NCBI GenBank assembly: GCA_042854365.1
Contig: AP031437.1
Span: 1,922,001 to 1,986,000, forward strand
Origin: Anaeromassilibacillus sp001305115
Lineage (GTDB): Bacteria; Bacillota; Clostridia; Oscillospirales; Acutalibacteraceae
DNA length: 64,000 nt
Reading direction: 5' to 3'
Made by a program: the position numbers and the translations under genes. This document shows positions 17,567 to 27,160 of this stretch, in pieces (position 1 is the stretch's first letter; every line of letters starts with the position of its first letter). The notes below the pieces were generated by a model. It made no database searches and was not told the DNA's origin. It saw only the letters and a program-made list of their open reading frames with translations.

Positions 17567-17753
17567 TTCTACTTCCTTTCCTAAACCTACCGGCTCTTTT
17601 TTATCTGTGTAAAACTGAAAAGCATCCATCTGTTCTTTCCTATTGCACACATATAAATCTACTTTTGCTGTAAAAATCCAAAGTACTTTCGGATTTCTCT
17701 CACTATTCTTTCCACAGGGTTCTCTCCTCTGAAAGAACGATACATGAGAAAAA

Positions 17754-17782
17754 ACCGCCCTGTTTTGCGCAGGGCGGTTTTT
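17754..17782. terminator. Bidirectional terminator
   Basis: AAACCGCCCTG and CAGGGCGGTTT form an 11-bp GC-rich stem with loop TTTTGCG and T-runs on both strands. It lies in the 357-base gap between the flavodoxin-type gene and the anti-sigma gene. Apart from it I see nothing in that gap. Confidence 0.8.
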
Positions 17783-17923
17783 ATAGAGGAAGAATTTATG
17801 AAAAAGAAACTTGCAAACTTTTTAAATCCCTTACCGGATTGATTGTAGTATACGATATGAATGTGAACGTTTTCTGAAGAAAGATAGAATTTTCTGAGAA
17901 AAAGGAGTCCTGGATCTCCATTT

Positions 17924-18628
17924 CTATTCCTCCAGGGGAGCGATACTATCTGCGATTTTCAGTACATCGTCTTTTGCCAAGTCGGGGTCGCGGACATATA
18001 ACCAAAACATAGCGTTGTCAATTTGTCCGTATAGCATTTTTGTATCTTCTTTCTGAATATACAGAGCATCACGGCCATTCAGTTCGACCGTTTCTGTATG
18101 AGAACCCTCTGTATCGATGCTCGATCCCCCGTCAAAAGATTGCGTGTATCGGATCGTTCTGCTGCCAGAGCCTTTGTATCCAATTTGCACTAAGCGCGTC
18201 TGTTCCCTCACACGCGGTCCGTCTTTTAATTCATAGCCTTCCGGTATATAGCTTGGTGCATATGCTACAAAAGGTTCATCCTCTTGCGATTCTTCAGTTG
18301 GTCCATATTGGAGTTCCGTATGTGTTGGGAACATCTGCGAAATAACCTTAAAGAACCATTCACGCGCTGCACTTACTGTCATAATCGTTGTTCCCGCAGC
18401 AATCAACAGAGCGAGGAAGAATACAGCGGCGCGCTTTGCATAACGCACAAGACTACGCATCCACGGTGCGCGGCGTTCATCACGGATCAGGTGAACAATT
18501 TTTCTGTCAAAACGCTTCGAAATCTGGTACTGATTTTGTAGTTCTTTGTCCGATGGCAAATGATCTAGCTCCTCACGTGCAAGGTCCATCAAAGCACGTT
18601 CTAAAAGCTCGTCGCTTAAACCAGTCAT
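17924..18628 (-). CDS. Anti-sigma factor with DUF4367 domain
   Basis: 234 residues. Residues 1-60 are a short cytoplasmic N-terminus, one membrane helix lies at about 67-90 (AAVFFLALLIAAGTTIMTV), and the remaining ~140 residues are an extracytoplasmic DUF4367 domain with YIPEGYEL near its start and MFWLYV...ILKIADSI-type ending. It overlaps the sigma gene by ATGA, so the two are translationally coupled. The expected job is to hold the sigma factor at the membrane until an envelope signal releases it. No classical zinc anti-sigma motif is visible. Confidence 0.8.
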   Translation of the reverse strand: MTGLSDELLERALMDLAREELDHLPSDKELQNQYQISKRFDRKIVHLIRDERRAPWMRSLVRYAKRAAVFFLALLIAAGTTIMTVSAAREWFFKVISQMFPTHTELQYGPTEESQEDEPFVAYAPSYIPEGYELKDGPRVREQTRLVQIGYKGSGSRTIRYTQSFDGGSSIDTEGSHTETVELNGRDALYIQKEDTKMLYGQIDNAMFWLYVRDPDLAKDDVLKIADSIAPLEE

Positions 18629-19179
18629 ATAACCTCCTTTTCCTCCAGCGCCTTAGCCAGTTTTTTCTTTCCTCTTTGTAAAATCTTCTTTACATAATCA
18701 ACGGAAAAACCCGTAATGCTGGAAATTTGATCGAGCGACAATTTCTGTATATGCCGCAAAGTCATAACATCTCGATATGTCTGTGGTAAAGAACGAAGCG
18801 TCTCCAAGAGCTGTTCATACGCTTCTTTCTCCTCTAACTGAACACCCGGTCTGCGATCTTCCGGTTCCTCTGTCTCGGGAACCTCTTCCCAAGGAATTGC
18901 CGCCCCCTCTCTTTTTCCTGTTCGTAATAGGTCGATACAAGTGCTTCTAATAACTATAACGATAAAATGTTTCGTTTGGGGACAATTTATTTCTCCTATT
19001 TTCGAAAAATTTTTAATAATGCGGATAAAAGCTTCCTGAACCGCATCTTCTATGGCAGATTCCTTGTGAAAATAATCCCTGGCCACATAAAACATCAGCT
19101 GTTTGTATTGATGGTACAGTTCTTCAAATTTTCGTTGGTCTTCCTCCGAATCAATTAGCAACAACAGCGTCGCAAGCAT
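18625..19179 (-). CDS. ECF-family RNA polymerase sigma factor
   Basis: 184 residues from ATG 19179 (MLATLLLLIDSEEDQRKF), preceded by GGGAGGGGG. Region 2: FEELYHQYKQLMFYVARDY, then AIEDAVQEAFIRIIKN. Region 4: LPQTYRDVMTLRHIQKLS followed by LDQISSITGFSVDYVKKILQRGKK with the helix-turn-helix. It is the first gene of a two-gene operon with its anti-sigma. An extended -10 (TGGTATAAT, plus positions 19218-19226) lies 40 bases upstream with no clear -35. Confidence 0.9.
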   Translation of the reverse strand: MLATLLLLIDSEEDQRKFEELYHQYKQLMFYVARDYFHKESAIEDAVQEAFIRIIKNFSKIGEINCPQTKHFIVIVIRSTCIDLLRTGKREGAAIPWEEVPETEEPEDRRPGVQLEEKEAYEQLLETLRSLPQTYRDVMTLRHIQKLSLDQISSITGFSVDYVKKILQRGKKKLAKALEEKEVI

Positions 19180-19290
19180 AAAATCCCCCTCCCATTGGTT
19201 CCTCTTTTCTTGCACTAATTATACCATAATCTCCTTGAAAAAAGACAAATTTCTACATTCTTCCTCTATAAAGCCCTTAAAAAGAGTATA

Positions 19291-19331
19291 AAAAGGCATC
19301 CGGACTCAGAAAAAGAGTCCGGATGCCTTTT
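19291..19331 (-). terminator. Terminator of the uvr operon
   Basis: AAAAGGCATCCGGACT (19291-19306) and AGTCCGGATGCCTTTT (19316-19331) are a perfect 16-bp stem with a 9-base loop, 8 bases after the uvrA stop. Confidence 0.9.
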
Positions 19332-19338
19332 AAAACAA

Positions 19339-22170
19339 TCAGAACGAACGCCTATCCAATACTTTCTTGAGGTATTGCCCCGTGTAAGAGCTTTCAATCT
19401 TTGCGACTTCCTCCGGTGTTCCTGTGGCAACAATGGTTCCTCCATTGTCTCCTCCTTCAGGCCCCAAATCGATAATGTGATCCGCAGTCTTAATAAGATC
19501 AAGATTGTGTTCAATCACAACAACCGTATTTCCAGCATCCACCAATTTTTGCAGTACATCAATCAGTTTGTGAACATCTGCAATGTGAAGGCCGGTAGTC
19601 GGTTCGTCCAGGATATAAATCGTCCGTCCGGTGGAACGCCTGCTCAGTTCTGTTGCCAGCTTGACACGCTGTGCTTCACCACCCGACAGCGTTGTTGCCG
19701 GTTGACCGATTTTGATGTACCCCAAGCCAACGTCTTGCAACGTTTGGAGTTTTCGTGCAATCCGAGGAAGACTGGAGAAAAATTCCAAGCCTTCTTCCAC
19801 CGTCATCTCCAATACATCGTAAATACTTTTGCCCTTATACTTAATCTCCAAAGTCTCACGGTTATAACGTTTCCCTTTGCATACGTCACAGGGAACATAT
19901 ACATCCGGCAGAAAATGCATTTCAATCTTAATAATACCATCGCCCTGGCATGCTTCGCAACGGCCGCCTTTGACATTAAACGAAAAACGGCCGGACGTGA
20001 AGCCGCGCAGTTTGGCATCCTGCGTCGACGCATAAAGCTCCCTTATATCGGTGAATACCCCCGTATAGGTCGCCGGATTGGAGCGCGGTGTACGTCCAAT
20101 CGGAGCCTGATTGATCTCTATAACCTTGTCCAGCGCCTCTATCCCCTTAATCTGCTTAAAGGCGCCCGGACGGCACTTCGCGCCGTTCAAATTAGAAGCC
20201 AAATACTTATATAAAATCTCATTGATTAAAGAGGACTTGCCGGACCCGGATACCCCTGTCACACAAACAAATTTTCCCAAGGGAATATCTACGGTTACAT
20301 TCTTTAGGTTATTTTGAGCCGCCCCTACAATTCGCAGTTTTTTTCCATTTCCTTTCCGGCGAACCTCTGGGACCTCCACCCGTTTCTGACCGCTGAGGTA
20401 TTGTCCTGTTATGGATTGAGAGCAATGTACGATTTCGGAAGGCTTTCCGTTGAAAATCACTTGGCCTCCATGAATGCCCGCGCCCGGCCCAATATCCACA
20501 ATGTGGTCCGCAGCACGCATGGTATCCTCGTCATGCTCTACGACAATGACGGTGTTGCCAAGGTCGCGTAGATGTTTCAATGTTCCCAAAAGCTTATCGT
20601 TATCGCGCTGATGCAAGCCGATGCTCGGCTCGTCTAGGATATATAGAACCCCCGTCAACGAAGAGCCAATCTGTGTTGCCAGACGGATACGCTGGCTTTC
20701 ACCGCCTGAAAGTGTCCCCGAAGAGCGGGACAACGTTAAATACTCCAATCCGACACTCTGTAAGAAACCAAGTCGGCTTTTGATTTCCTTAAGAATCGCA
20801 GCAGCAATCATACTGTCGCGCGGACTGAGCTCCAAATGATTGATGAAATCCAATGCCTGTGAAACCGACTTCTCGCAAAAATCTGCGATATTTACGCCGC
20901 CCACTGTAACCGCCAGGCTCATGGGTGAAAGCCTTTTTCCATTACATGCGTCACAGGGAATCGCGCTCATATACACCTCTATTTCTTCTTTGATCCAGCT
21001 GCTCTGCGTCTCACGAAAACGGCGCTCCAAATTGTTGATAATCCCTTCAAACTCAGTCATGTAACTGCCGCTTCCATATTCGTTCTTCCGCTCTACTTTA
21101 ATTTTTTCACCTTTTGTACCATAGAGTAAAAGATCCACGATCTCTGGCGAGAGTTCTCGGATCGGGGTATCCAAGGAAAAATGGTAGTGTTTTGCCAATG
21201 CATGCATGTACATGGCGGCAATGGTGCTACCTTCCATTGCCCATCCACTGCCCTTGAGCCCGCCTTGGTTGATGGACAAGTCTTTATTCGGCAAGATCAG
21301 ATCCGGGTCAATCTTCATAAAGACACCCAAGCCGGTACACTTCGGACATGCGCCGTAGGGATTATTAAACGAGAACATCCGCGGCGTCAGTTCTTCAATA
21401 CTGGCGCCATGTTCCGGACAAGCATAGTTTTGGCTGAAGGTATAATCTTTTTCTGGCGTACTAATTACGACAATTCCACCAGCTAAAGAGGCCGCTGTTT
21501 CAATTGAATCCGCCAAACGAGAATGGATGTCCGGTTTGATGACCAAACGGTCAACGACAATTTCAATGGTATGCTTATTGTTTTTTTTCAGCTTGATGGT
21601 TTCAGAAAGGTCATAGATCATTCCATCCACGCGCACCCGAACAAAGCCGCCTCTGCGCGCGGCTTCGAATTCCTTGACATGTTCCCCTTTACGGGCACGC
21701 ACCACCGGAGCAAGCACTTGAATTTTTGTACCTTCATCCATCCGGAGAACCTGATCGACAATCTGATCGACGGTCTGTTGTTGGATCTCCCTGCCACAGA
21801 TCGGGCAATGAGGCACGCCAATCCGCGCATAGAGCAACCGCAAATAATCATAGATTTCGGTGACAGTGCCCACTGTTGAACGTGGGTTCTTTGAGGTAGT
21901 CTTCTGATCGATCGAAATCGCAGGAGAAAGCCCCTCAATGTAGTCCACATCTGGTTTTTCCATCTGGCCCAAAAACTGCCTTGCATAAGAGGATAACGAC
22001 TCCACATACCGCCGCTGTCCTTCTGCATAGATGGTGTCAAACGCAAGGGAGGACTTTCCGGAACCGGAAAGTCCTGTAAATACGATCAGTTCATCGCGCG
22101 GAATTGCAATATCGATGTTCTTGAGATTATGCTCCCGAGCGCCTTTGATAAAGATATTCTTTGCTATCAT
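19339..22170 (-). CDS. uvrA: Excinuclease ABC subunit A
   Basis: 943 residues, standard length. UvrA dimers find bulky DNA damage and load UvrB in nucleotide excision repair. Two ABC ATPase halves: Walker A GLSGSGKSSLAFD (33-45) and GVSGSGKSSLIN; signatures LSGGESQRIRLA and LSGGEAQRVKLA; Walker B LYILDEPSIGLHQRD and IYILDEPTTGLH. Zinc modules CPICGREI, CPEHG...CPKCTGLG, CDACNGKRLS and CEACQGDG...CDVCKGKRY are all present. It is the last gene of radC-uvrB-uvrA and starts 21 bases after uvrB. Confidence 0.98.
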   Translation of the reverse strand: MIAKNIFIKGAREHNLKNIDIAIPRDELIVFTGLSGSGKSSLAFDTIYAEGQRRYVESLSSYARQFLGQMEKPDVDYIEGLSPAISIDQKTTSKNPRSTVGTVTEIYDYLRLLYARIGVPHCPICGREIQQQTVDQIVDQVLRMDEGTKIQVLAPVVRARKGEHVKEFEAARRGGFVRVRVDGMIYDLSETIKLKKNNKHTIEIVVDRLVIKPDIHSRLADSIETAASLAGGIVVISTPEKDYTFSQNYACPEHGASIEELTPRMFSFNNPYGACPKCTGLGVFMKIDPDLILPNKDLSINQGGLKGSGWAMEGSTIAAMYMHALAKHYHFSLDTPIRELSPEIVDLLLYGTKGEKIKVERKNEYGSGSYMTEFEGIINNLERRFRETQSSWIKEEIEVYMSAIPCDACNGKRLSPMSLAVTVGGVNIADFCEKSVSQALDFINHLELSPRDSMIAAAILKEIKSRLGFLQSVGLEYLTLSRSSGTLSGGESQRIRLATQIGSSLTGVLYILDEPSIGLHQRDNDKLLGTLKHLRDLGNTVIVVEHDEDTMRAADHIVDIGPGAGIHGGQVIFNGKPSEIVHCSQSITGQYLSGQKRVEVPEVRRKGNGKKLRIVGAAQNNLKNVTVDIPLGKFVCVTGVSGSGKSSLINEILYKYLASNLNGAKCRPGAFKQIKGIEALDKVIEINQAPIGRTPRSNPATYTGVFTDIRELYASTQDAKLRGFTSGRFSFNVKGGRCEACQGDGIIKIEMHFLPDVYVPCDVCKGKRYNRETLEIKYKGKSIYDVLEMTVEEGLEFFSSLPRIARKLQTLQDVGLGYIKIGQPATTLSGGEAQRVKLATELSRRSTGRTIYILDEPTTGLHIADVHKLIDVLQKLVDAGNTVVVIEHNLDLIKTADHIIDLGPEGGDNGGTIVATGTPEEVAKIESSYTGQYLKKVLDRRSF

Positions 22171-22191
22171 AGCGGTTCCTTTCCAATTGCA

Positions 22192-24153
22192 CTATTTTCC
22201 GGACTGCAGTGCTTTGATCTTATCACGCAAATAGGCAGCATGTTCGAATTCTAATAATTTTGCTGCCGCTTTCATTTCACGGGTCAACTGCTCAATTTGC
22301 TGTTTGCGCTCCTGTGCAGACAGATGTCTACCCTTTTTAGGCTTCGGATCATCCTTATGTGTGGAAATCTCCAACACCTCGCTGACCTTCTTAACAATCG
22401 TCTTCGGCACAATTCCATGTTCTTTATTGTACTCCATCTGAATGGTCCGGCGGCGCTCTGTCTCGCGAATCGCCATTTCCATGGAGGGGGTCACGGAATC
22501 TGCATACATGATTACCTGGCCTTTCGCATTTCGTGCCGCACGGCCAATGGTCTGAATGAGAGAACGCTCGGAACGCAAAAAGCCTTCTTTGTCTGCATCC
22601 AAAATCGCTACAAGCGACACCTCCGGAATGTCAAGCCCTTCGCGCAACAGGTTGATGCCAACCAAAACATCGTATTCTCCCAGACGCAAATCTCGGATGA
22701 TCTCCATTCGCTCTACTGTATCGATGTCGTGATGCATATAGCGAACACGAACCCCCGCATTTTCCAAATAAGCGGATAAGTCCTCCGCCATCTTTTTTGT
22801 CAGAGTTGTGATCAGCACACGCTCTTTGTTGGCTGTACGCAGATTGATCTCTGAAATCAGATCATCAATTTGTCCATCCGTCGGTTTCACGATGATCTCC
22901 GGGTCGACAAGGCCCGTCGGACGAATCACCTGCTCGACAATCTGTGCGGACTTTTCCTTTTCAAAATCGCCCGGTGTAGCACTAACAAAAATTGCTTGGT
23001 TCACATGGGCGTAAAACTCGTCAAAATTCAGGGGACGGTTGTCATAGGCAGAAGGTAAGCGGAATCCAAAATCGATCAAGGATTGCTTCCTTGCCCGGTC
23101 TCCAGCGTACATAGAGCGCACCTGCGGCAATGTGACATGGGATTCATCCACAAAAAGAAGAAAATCTTCGGGGAAGTAATCCAACAGAGTACACGGCTGG
23201 CTTCCTGGCGCACGCCCGGACAACACACGGGAATAGTTCTCAATCCCTTTACAGAAGCCAATCTCGGAAAGCATTTCCATATCATACTGGGTACGCTCTC
23301 GGATACGCTGGGCTTCAATCAGTTTTCCATCCGATTCAAAAAGCTTTACCCGCTGCTCCATCTCCGCTTCAATTTCTTTGATCGCGCGCTGCATTTTTTC
23401 CCGCGGCACAATGTAGTGCGACGCAGGATAGATTGCGACATGCTTAAGTTCCGCTTTAAATTCCCCCGTTAACGCGTTGATCTCACTAATCCGGTCGATT
23501 TCATCCCCAAAAAATTCCACACGAATGACCGTATCGTTCGATTGTGCTGGAAAAATCTCCACGACATCCCCCCGCACACGAAACTTGTTGCGAATGAAAT
23601 TGATGTCGTTGCGTTCATATTGGATCTCCACCAACTTGCGAAGAAGGTCATCCCGGCTCTTCTGCATTCCCGGCCGAAGAGAAATCACCATTGTACGGTA
23701 ATCGATTGGGTCGCCTAAGCTATAAATGCAGGATACACTGGCCACAATGATGACATCTCTGCGCTCTGAAAGAGCGGATGTTGCAGAATGACGCAACTTG
23801 TCAATCTCATCATTGATCGCCGAATCCTTTTCAATATAAGTATCTGTTGTTGCGATATACGCTTCCGGTTGATAATAGTCGTAATAGGAGACAAAATATT
23901 CAACCGCATTCTCCGGAAAAAACTCTCGGAACTCCGAACATAGCTGCGCGGCAAGCGTCTTGTTATGTGCCAGCACTAGTGTAGGCCGATTGACCCGTTC
24001 AATTACATTGGCCATTGTAAAGGTCTTCCCGGAACCGGTTACACCCAGTAGAGTCTGTTCCTTGTCCCCTTGCAGAAGTCCCTCCACCAATTGGTCAATC
24101 GCCTTCGGCTGATCGCCCGTCGGCTGATATTTCGAAACCAATTTAAAATCCAT
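22192..24153 (-). CDS. uvrB: Excinuclease ABC subunit B
   Basis: 653 residues. DNA-strand-separating ATPase that verifies damage and recruits UvrC. Motifs: Walker A GVTGSGKTFTMAN, the beta-hairpin YFVSYYDYYQPEAYI, DESHVTLPQ, helicase motifs GINLLREGLDIPEV and QTIGRAARNAKG, and a C-terminal UVR domain (IEQLTREMKAAAKLLEFEHAA) that contacts UvrC. It begins 10 bases after the radC stop and is followed by uvrA, so they are one operon. uvrC is not in the window. Confidence 0.98.
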   Translation of the reverse strand: MDFKLVSKYQPTGDQPKAIDQLVEGLLQGDKEQTLLGVTGSGKTFTMANVIERVNRPTLVLAHNKTLAAQLCSEFREFFPENAVEYFVSYYDYYQPEAYIATTDTYIEKDSAINDEIDKLRHSATSALSERRDVIIVASVSCIYSLGDPIDYRTMVISLRPGMQKSRDDLLRKLVEIQYERNDINFIRNKFRVRGDVVEIFPAQSNDTVIRVEFFGDEIDRISEINALTGEFKAELKHVAIYPASHYIVPREKMQRAIKEIEAEMEQRVKLFESDGKLIEAQRIRERTQYDMEMLSEIGFCKGIENYSRVLSGRAPGSQPCTLLDYFPEDFLLFVDESHVTLPQVRSMYAGDRARKQSLIDFGFRLPSAYDNRPLNFDEFYAHVNQAIFVSATPGDFEKEKSAQIVEQVIRPTGLVDPEIIVKPTDGQIDDLISEINLRTANKERVLITTLTKKMAEDLSAYLENAGVRVRYMHHDIDTVERMEIIRDLRLGEYDVLVGINLLREGLDIPEVSLVAILDADKEGFLRSERSLIQTIGRAARNAKGQVIMYADSVTPSMEMAIRETERRRTIQMEYNKEHGIVPKTIVKKVSEVLEISTHKDDPKPKKGRHLSAQERKQQIEQLTREMKAAAKLLEFEHAAYLRDKIKALQSGK

Positions 24154-24163
24154 ATTTCAGCTC

Positions 24164-24970
24164 CTATTTGGTATTGGCGCTGTGTTCTTCCGGTCCCGCG
24201 CTATCCGCAGCCCGAAGCGAAACACGCGGCTGTCTTTCGTCTGTGAAAATATGGGGCATAAGTCCGCTTTCTTTTAGGGAAGTGAAATTTCTTCCCGCCA
24301 CAATAATATGGTCGATCAATAGAACATCGATATCCCGCAACGCATCAAAAATGCGCGAAGTAATACTGAGATCCTGGGGACTCGGCAGAGCGCTCCCACT
24401 CGGATGATTATGTGACAACACAGCATAGACAGCCTGATACCGTGCCGCCAGTCCAACGATCTTTTGCACATAAATGTTGGCGGTCACTGCAGTTCCTTCA
24501 CTGACAATATCACAGTACAAGATTCGGTTTGAGCTGTCCAACAGCATCAAAACGACTACTTCACAGGACAAGCCTACATACTGCTTCATCAGATAACGCG
24601 CCATCTCCCGATAATCGTACATACGGGCACGGTTGGACTCCCGATCCATCTCATAACAGCGGAATGCCTGTGGCAACATCTTGAAAAATGCTGCGGCAAC
24701 CGGCCCCATTCCCGGGACGTCGAGCAGTTCTTCATAAGGCGCATCCAGCACACCCGAAAAAGAGCCGAATCGCCGGATTAATTCGTGGGCTAAGGGATTG
24801 GTATCTCCCCGCGTTTTACAAGCAAAGAGCAAAAATTCAACCTTTTCATGAGGGGCAAAAGCGTCGAAGCCCGACTTGAGAAACCGTTTCCGCATCCGGT
24901 CTCGATGCCCGTCGTGGATATTCCCGGCACCTTTCTGAGATCCTCTTTTCCGCTGCTTCTCTGCTTCCAT
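24164..24970 (-). CDS. radC: RadC-family JAB/MPN domain protein
   Basis: 268 residues. The N-terminal half has helix-hairpin-helix-like character (LLDVPGMGPVAAAFF). The C-terminal MPN domain has the metal-binding JAMM motif SHNHPSGSALPSPQDLSIT with upstream Glu in VSEGT. RadC proteins were once linked to repair but their reaction is uncertain; many accompany mobile DNA, whereas this one sits in a housekeeping repair operon ahead of uvrB. Ribosome site GAGGGC precedes the ATG at 24970. An N-terminal Lys/Arg/Gln-rich stretch and a C-terminal tail of about 35 residues exceed the core family. Confidence 0.88.
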   Translation of the reverse strand: MEAEKQRKRGSQKGAGNIHDGHRDRMRKRFLKSGFDAFAPHEKVEFLLFACKTRGDTNPLAHELIRRFGSFSGVLDAPYEELLDVPGMGPVAAAFFKMLPQAFRCYEMDRESNRARMYDYREMARYLMKQYVGLSCEVVVLMLLDSSNRILYCDIVSEGTAVTANIYVQKIVGLAARYQAVYAVLSHNHPSGSALPSPQDLSITSRIFDALRDIDVLLIDHIIVAGRNFTSLKESGLMPHIFTDERQPRVSLRAADSAGPEEHSANTK

Positions 24971-25136
24971 ATATTGCCCTCTTTTCTGCCTCTCATTCGA
25001 ACGTTCCTAGGTACTGCCCCATAAAAGCCCGTGGCTATCCATTGTAAACAGGCGCGGACCGCCGATGCAAAAAGTGCCTTTCGGATTCCTTATCGGTTAT
25101 AAGCCAGTTCGTTCATCCCGCCGGCTGTGTAAGCCA

Positions 25137-25718
25137 TTAAACTTTCCGGCTACCAGGCTTGACCGGCTCTCCGGCTCCTGCCTTACACAAGGGGCAGTCC
25201 TGCGGCTCCCAAGATTCCACTTCCATAGAAATCACCGACTTAAACGGCACTCCAAAGTCGATCTTTCCGCCGGTGCGGTCCACAATCGATCCCACACCAA
25301 CGACGACACCGCCAGCCTCTTTCACCAGGTCGATCACTTCGCGCACAGAACCGCCAGTGGTCACAACGTCTTCTACAATCAGCACCTTCATCCCCGGGGT
25401 TACGACAAAACCGCGGCGCAATGTCATTTTGCCCTCTTCGTCGCGCTCCGTAAAGAAATTTTCACACTTCAGGGGACGGCTCACTTCATAAGCCATTTGG
25501 ACCGCTCCCATGGCCGGACCGATCACGACCTCAACCCCATCGTTCTGATACTGCTCGGCCAATGCGCCACAGAGCTCTTCACTGTATTTTGTATTACGAA
25601 AAATTTTTGCACACTGCAAATACTTATTGCTGTGGCGACCAGAAGTCAGGCGGAAATGGCCCTCCAGCAAAACACCGGCTTCTTTCAAAATCTCCAAAAC
25701 TCTTTCCTGTGTAAGCAT
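25137..25718 (-). CDS. pyrE: Orotate phosphoribosyltransferase
   Basis: 193 residues. Makes orotidine monophosphate from orotate and PRPP in pyrimidine synthesis. The PRPP-binding loop is KVLIVEDVVTTGGSVREVI; the orotate-side segment FRLTSGRHSNKYLQCAKIF and flexible loop region FTERDEEGKMTLRRGF are intact. The C-terminus CPLCKAGAGEPVKPGS carries a Cys pair found in clostridial PyrE proteins. AAAAGGAGAAG gives the ribosome site. No other pyr gene adjoins; it precedes radC by 166 bases, in which I see no clear terminator. Confidence 0.93.
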   Translation of the reverse strand: MLTQERVLEILKEAGVLLEGHFRLTSGRHSNKYLQCAKIFRNTKYSEELCGALAEQYQNDGVEVVIGPAMGAVQMAYEVSRPLKCENFFTERDEEGKMTLRRGFVVTPGMKVLIVEDVVTTGGSVREVIDLVKEAGGVVVGVGSIVDRTGGKIDFGVPFKSVISMEVESWEPQDCPLCKAGAGEPVKPGSRKV

Positions 25719-25835
25719 AGCAACTTCTCCTTTTCCTGATGAATAGAAATTATGTTCTTATTATATACCAAAAAACCGATTTTGGGAAGTATTTTATCCA
25801 TTCCTGTTGGAAAAAAGAGAAATCACACAAATCTA

Positions 25836-25893
25836 TTGACAAAGCTGGTTCCGTGTTATATTGTATATATAGTACATATACAATATAACACGG
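25836..25893 (+). promoter_or_regulatory. Promoter with perfect 18-bp palindromic operator
   Basis: TTGACA at 25836-25841 is a -35; -10 candidates TATATT (25857) or TATTGT (25859) follow. Covering the -10 is a perfect inverted repeat: CCGTGTTATATTGTATAT (25851-25868), 7-base loop, and its exact complement at 25876-25893. The regulator gene begins 14 bases later. The layout implies autorepression by the GntR/YtrA-type protein. Confidence 0.85.
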
Positions 25894-25906
25894 AAGAAGG
25901 GATTGG

Positions 25907-26281
25907 GTGGACATCCATATCAGCAATTCCAGCGGCATTCCCATCTACGAACAACTGGTCACACAGATCAAAAATTTAATTTTGAACGGTGTATTGCAGG
26001 ATGGAGAAGCTCTTCCCTCCATGCGCCTGCTTGCAAAGGAGCTGCGTATCAGTGTAATCACAACCAAGCGTGCCTACGAAGAGCTGGAACGTGAGGGATT
26101 TCTGTACACGGTGGTAGGGAAAGGAAGTTTTGTCGCTGTTAAAAATGCGGAACTCCTCCGAGAGCAGCAGCGCCGTATTGTGGAGGATTCCCTAGGGAAA
26201 GCTGTCGAATCCGCCAAAGCATATGGTATTACCTTGGAAGAGCTACAAGAATCGCTTTCGATCTTATATGGAGAGGACTGA
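25907..26281 (+). CDS. GntR-family (YtrA-type) transcriptional regulator
   Basis: 124 residues from GTG at 25907, behind GAAGAAGGG. N-terminal winged helix: GIPIYEQLVTQIKNLILNG, then LPSMRLLAKELRISVITTKRAYEELEREGFL with the GntR signature. The short helical C-terminus (about 45 residues) lacks an effector domain, which places it in the YtrA subfamily that controls adjacent ABC exporters in response to cell-envelope antibiotics. It is first in a three-gene operon and its own palindrome overlaps the promoter. Confidence 0.9.
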   Translation: MDIHISNSSGIPIYEQLVTQIKNLILNGVLQDGEALPSMRLLAKELRISVITTKRAYEELEREGFLYTVVGKGSFVAVKNAELLREQQRRIVEDSLGKAVESAKAYGITLEELQESLSILYGED

Positions 26282-26290
26282 ACCGGATCT

Positions 26291-27160
26291 ATGGAAAAAG
26301 TATGTTTAGAGATTCAAAATCTGACAAAGCGTTACGACAACAGCTCGTTTTGTCTGGACCATTTAAATCTTCAACTTCCATATGGAAGTGTCATGGGGTT
26401 AATCGGAGAAAATGGAGCTGGAAAAACAACAGCAATCAAGTTAATTCTCAATTTGATCCGCCGGGATGAGGGAAGTGTAAAGCTTTTTGGCCTGGATAAC
26501 ATTCGTGATGAGGAAGCCATAAAGCAACAAATTGGCGTGGTCTTTGATGAAAATCATTTTCATGAGATTTTTACTCCAACGGATATTGCAAAAATCATGC
26601 GAAATCTCTATCAGAAATGGGACGACAATCTGTTTCAGCAGTATCTCAGGCAGTTCCAGCTGCCTGTAAACAAAACGGTCAAAACCTATTCCCGTGGAAT
26701 GAAAGTCAAGCTGTCGATCGCTGCGGCACTGGCCCACCATCCCAAACTGCTCCTATTAGATGAGCCGACCAGCGGTCTTGACCCCATTGTGCGCGACGAA
26801 ATTCTATCCATTTTTTTCGATTTCATCCAAGATGAAGAACACACCATTCTCATGTCTTCCCACATAACAGGCGATTTGGAAAAAATCGCGGACTATATCA
26901 CCTTTTTACACAGGGGAACCCTGGTATTTAGCGGAATTAAGGACGATCTTTTGGACCGCCATGGAATCGTAAAATGTACTTCTAAGGATCTTCAACATAT
27001 TGATCCCAAGTGGATCGTCAAGCGGCGTGTAGGGCCCTTTGGTTGTGAAGCATTGGTCAACAACAAAGCAATGATTCGCCGGTTATATCCGGAACTCTTG
27101 ATCGACAACGCCACCCTGGAAGAAATCATGTTATTCTATGTGAAGGGAGAAGAAAAATGA
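26291..27160 (+). CDS. ABC transporter ATP-binding protein
   Basis: 289 residues. Walker A GENGAGKTTAIKL, a degenerate signature YSRGMKVKLSIAAALA in place of LSGGQ, Walker B LLLLDEPTSGLDP and the His switch in ILMSSHITGDL. The C-terminal ~70 residues are an extra domain typical of BcrA/YtrB-like exporters. It lies 9 bases after the regulator and overlaps the permease by ATGA. It probably powers export of, or protection from, a membrane-active compound. The substrate is not known. Confidence 0.9.
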   Translation: MEKVCLEIQNLTKRYDNSSFCLDHLNLQLPYGSVMGLIGENGAGKTTAIKLILNLIRRDEGSVKLFGLDNIRDEEAIKQQIGVVFDENHFHEIFTPTDIAKIMRNLYQKWDDNLFQQYLRQFQLPVNKTVKTYSRGMKVKLSIAAALAHHPKLLLLDEPTSGLDPIVRDEILSIFFDFIQDEEHTILMSSHITGDLEKIADYITFLHRGTLVFSGIKDDLLDRHGIVKCTSKDLQHIDPKWIVKRRVGPFGCEALVNNKAMIRRLYPELLIDNATLEEIMLFYVKGEEK

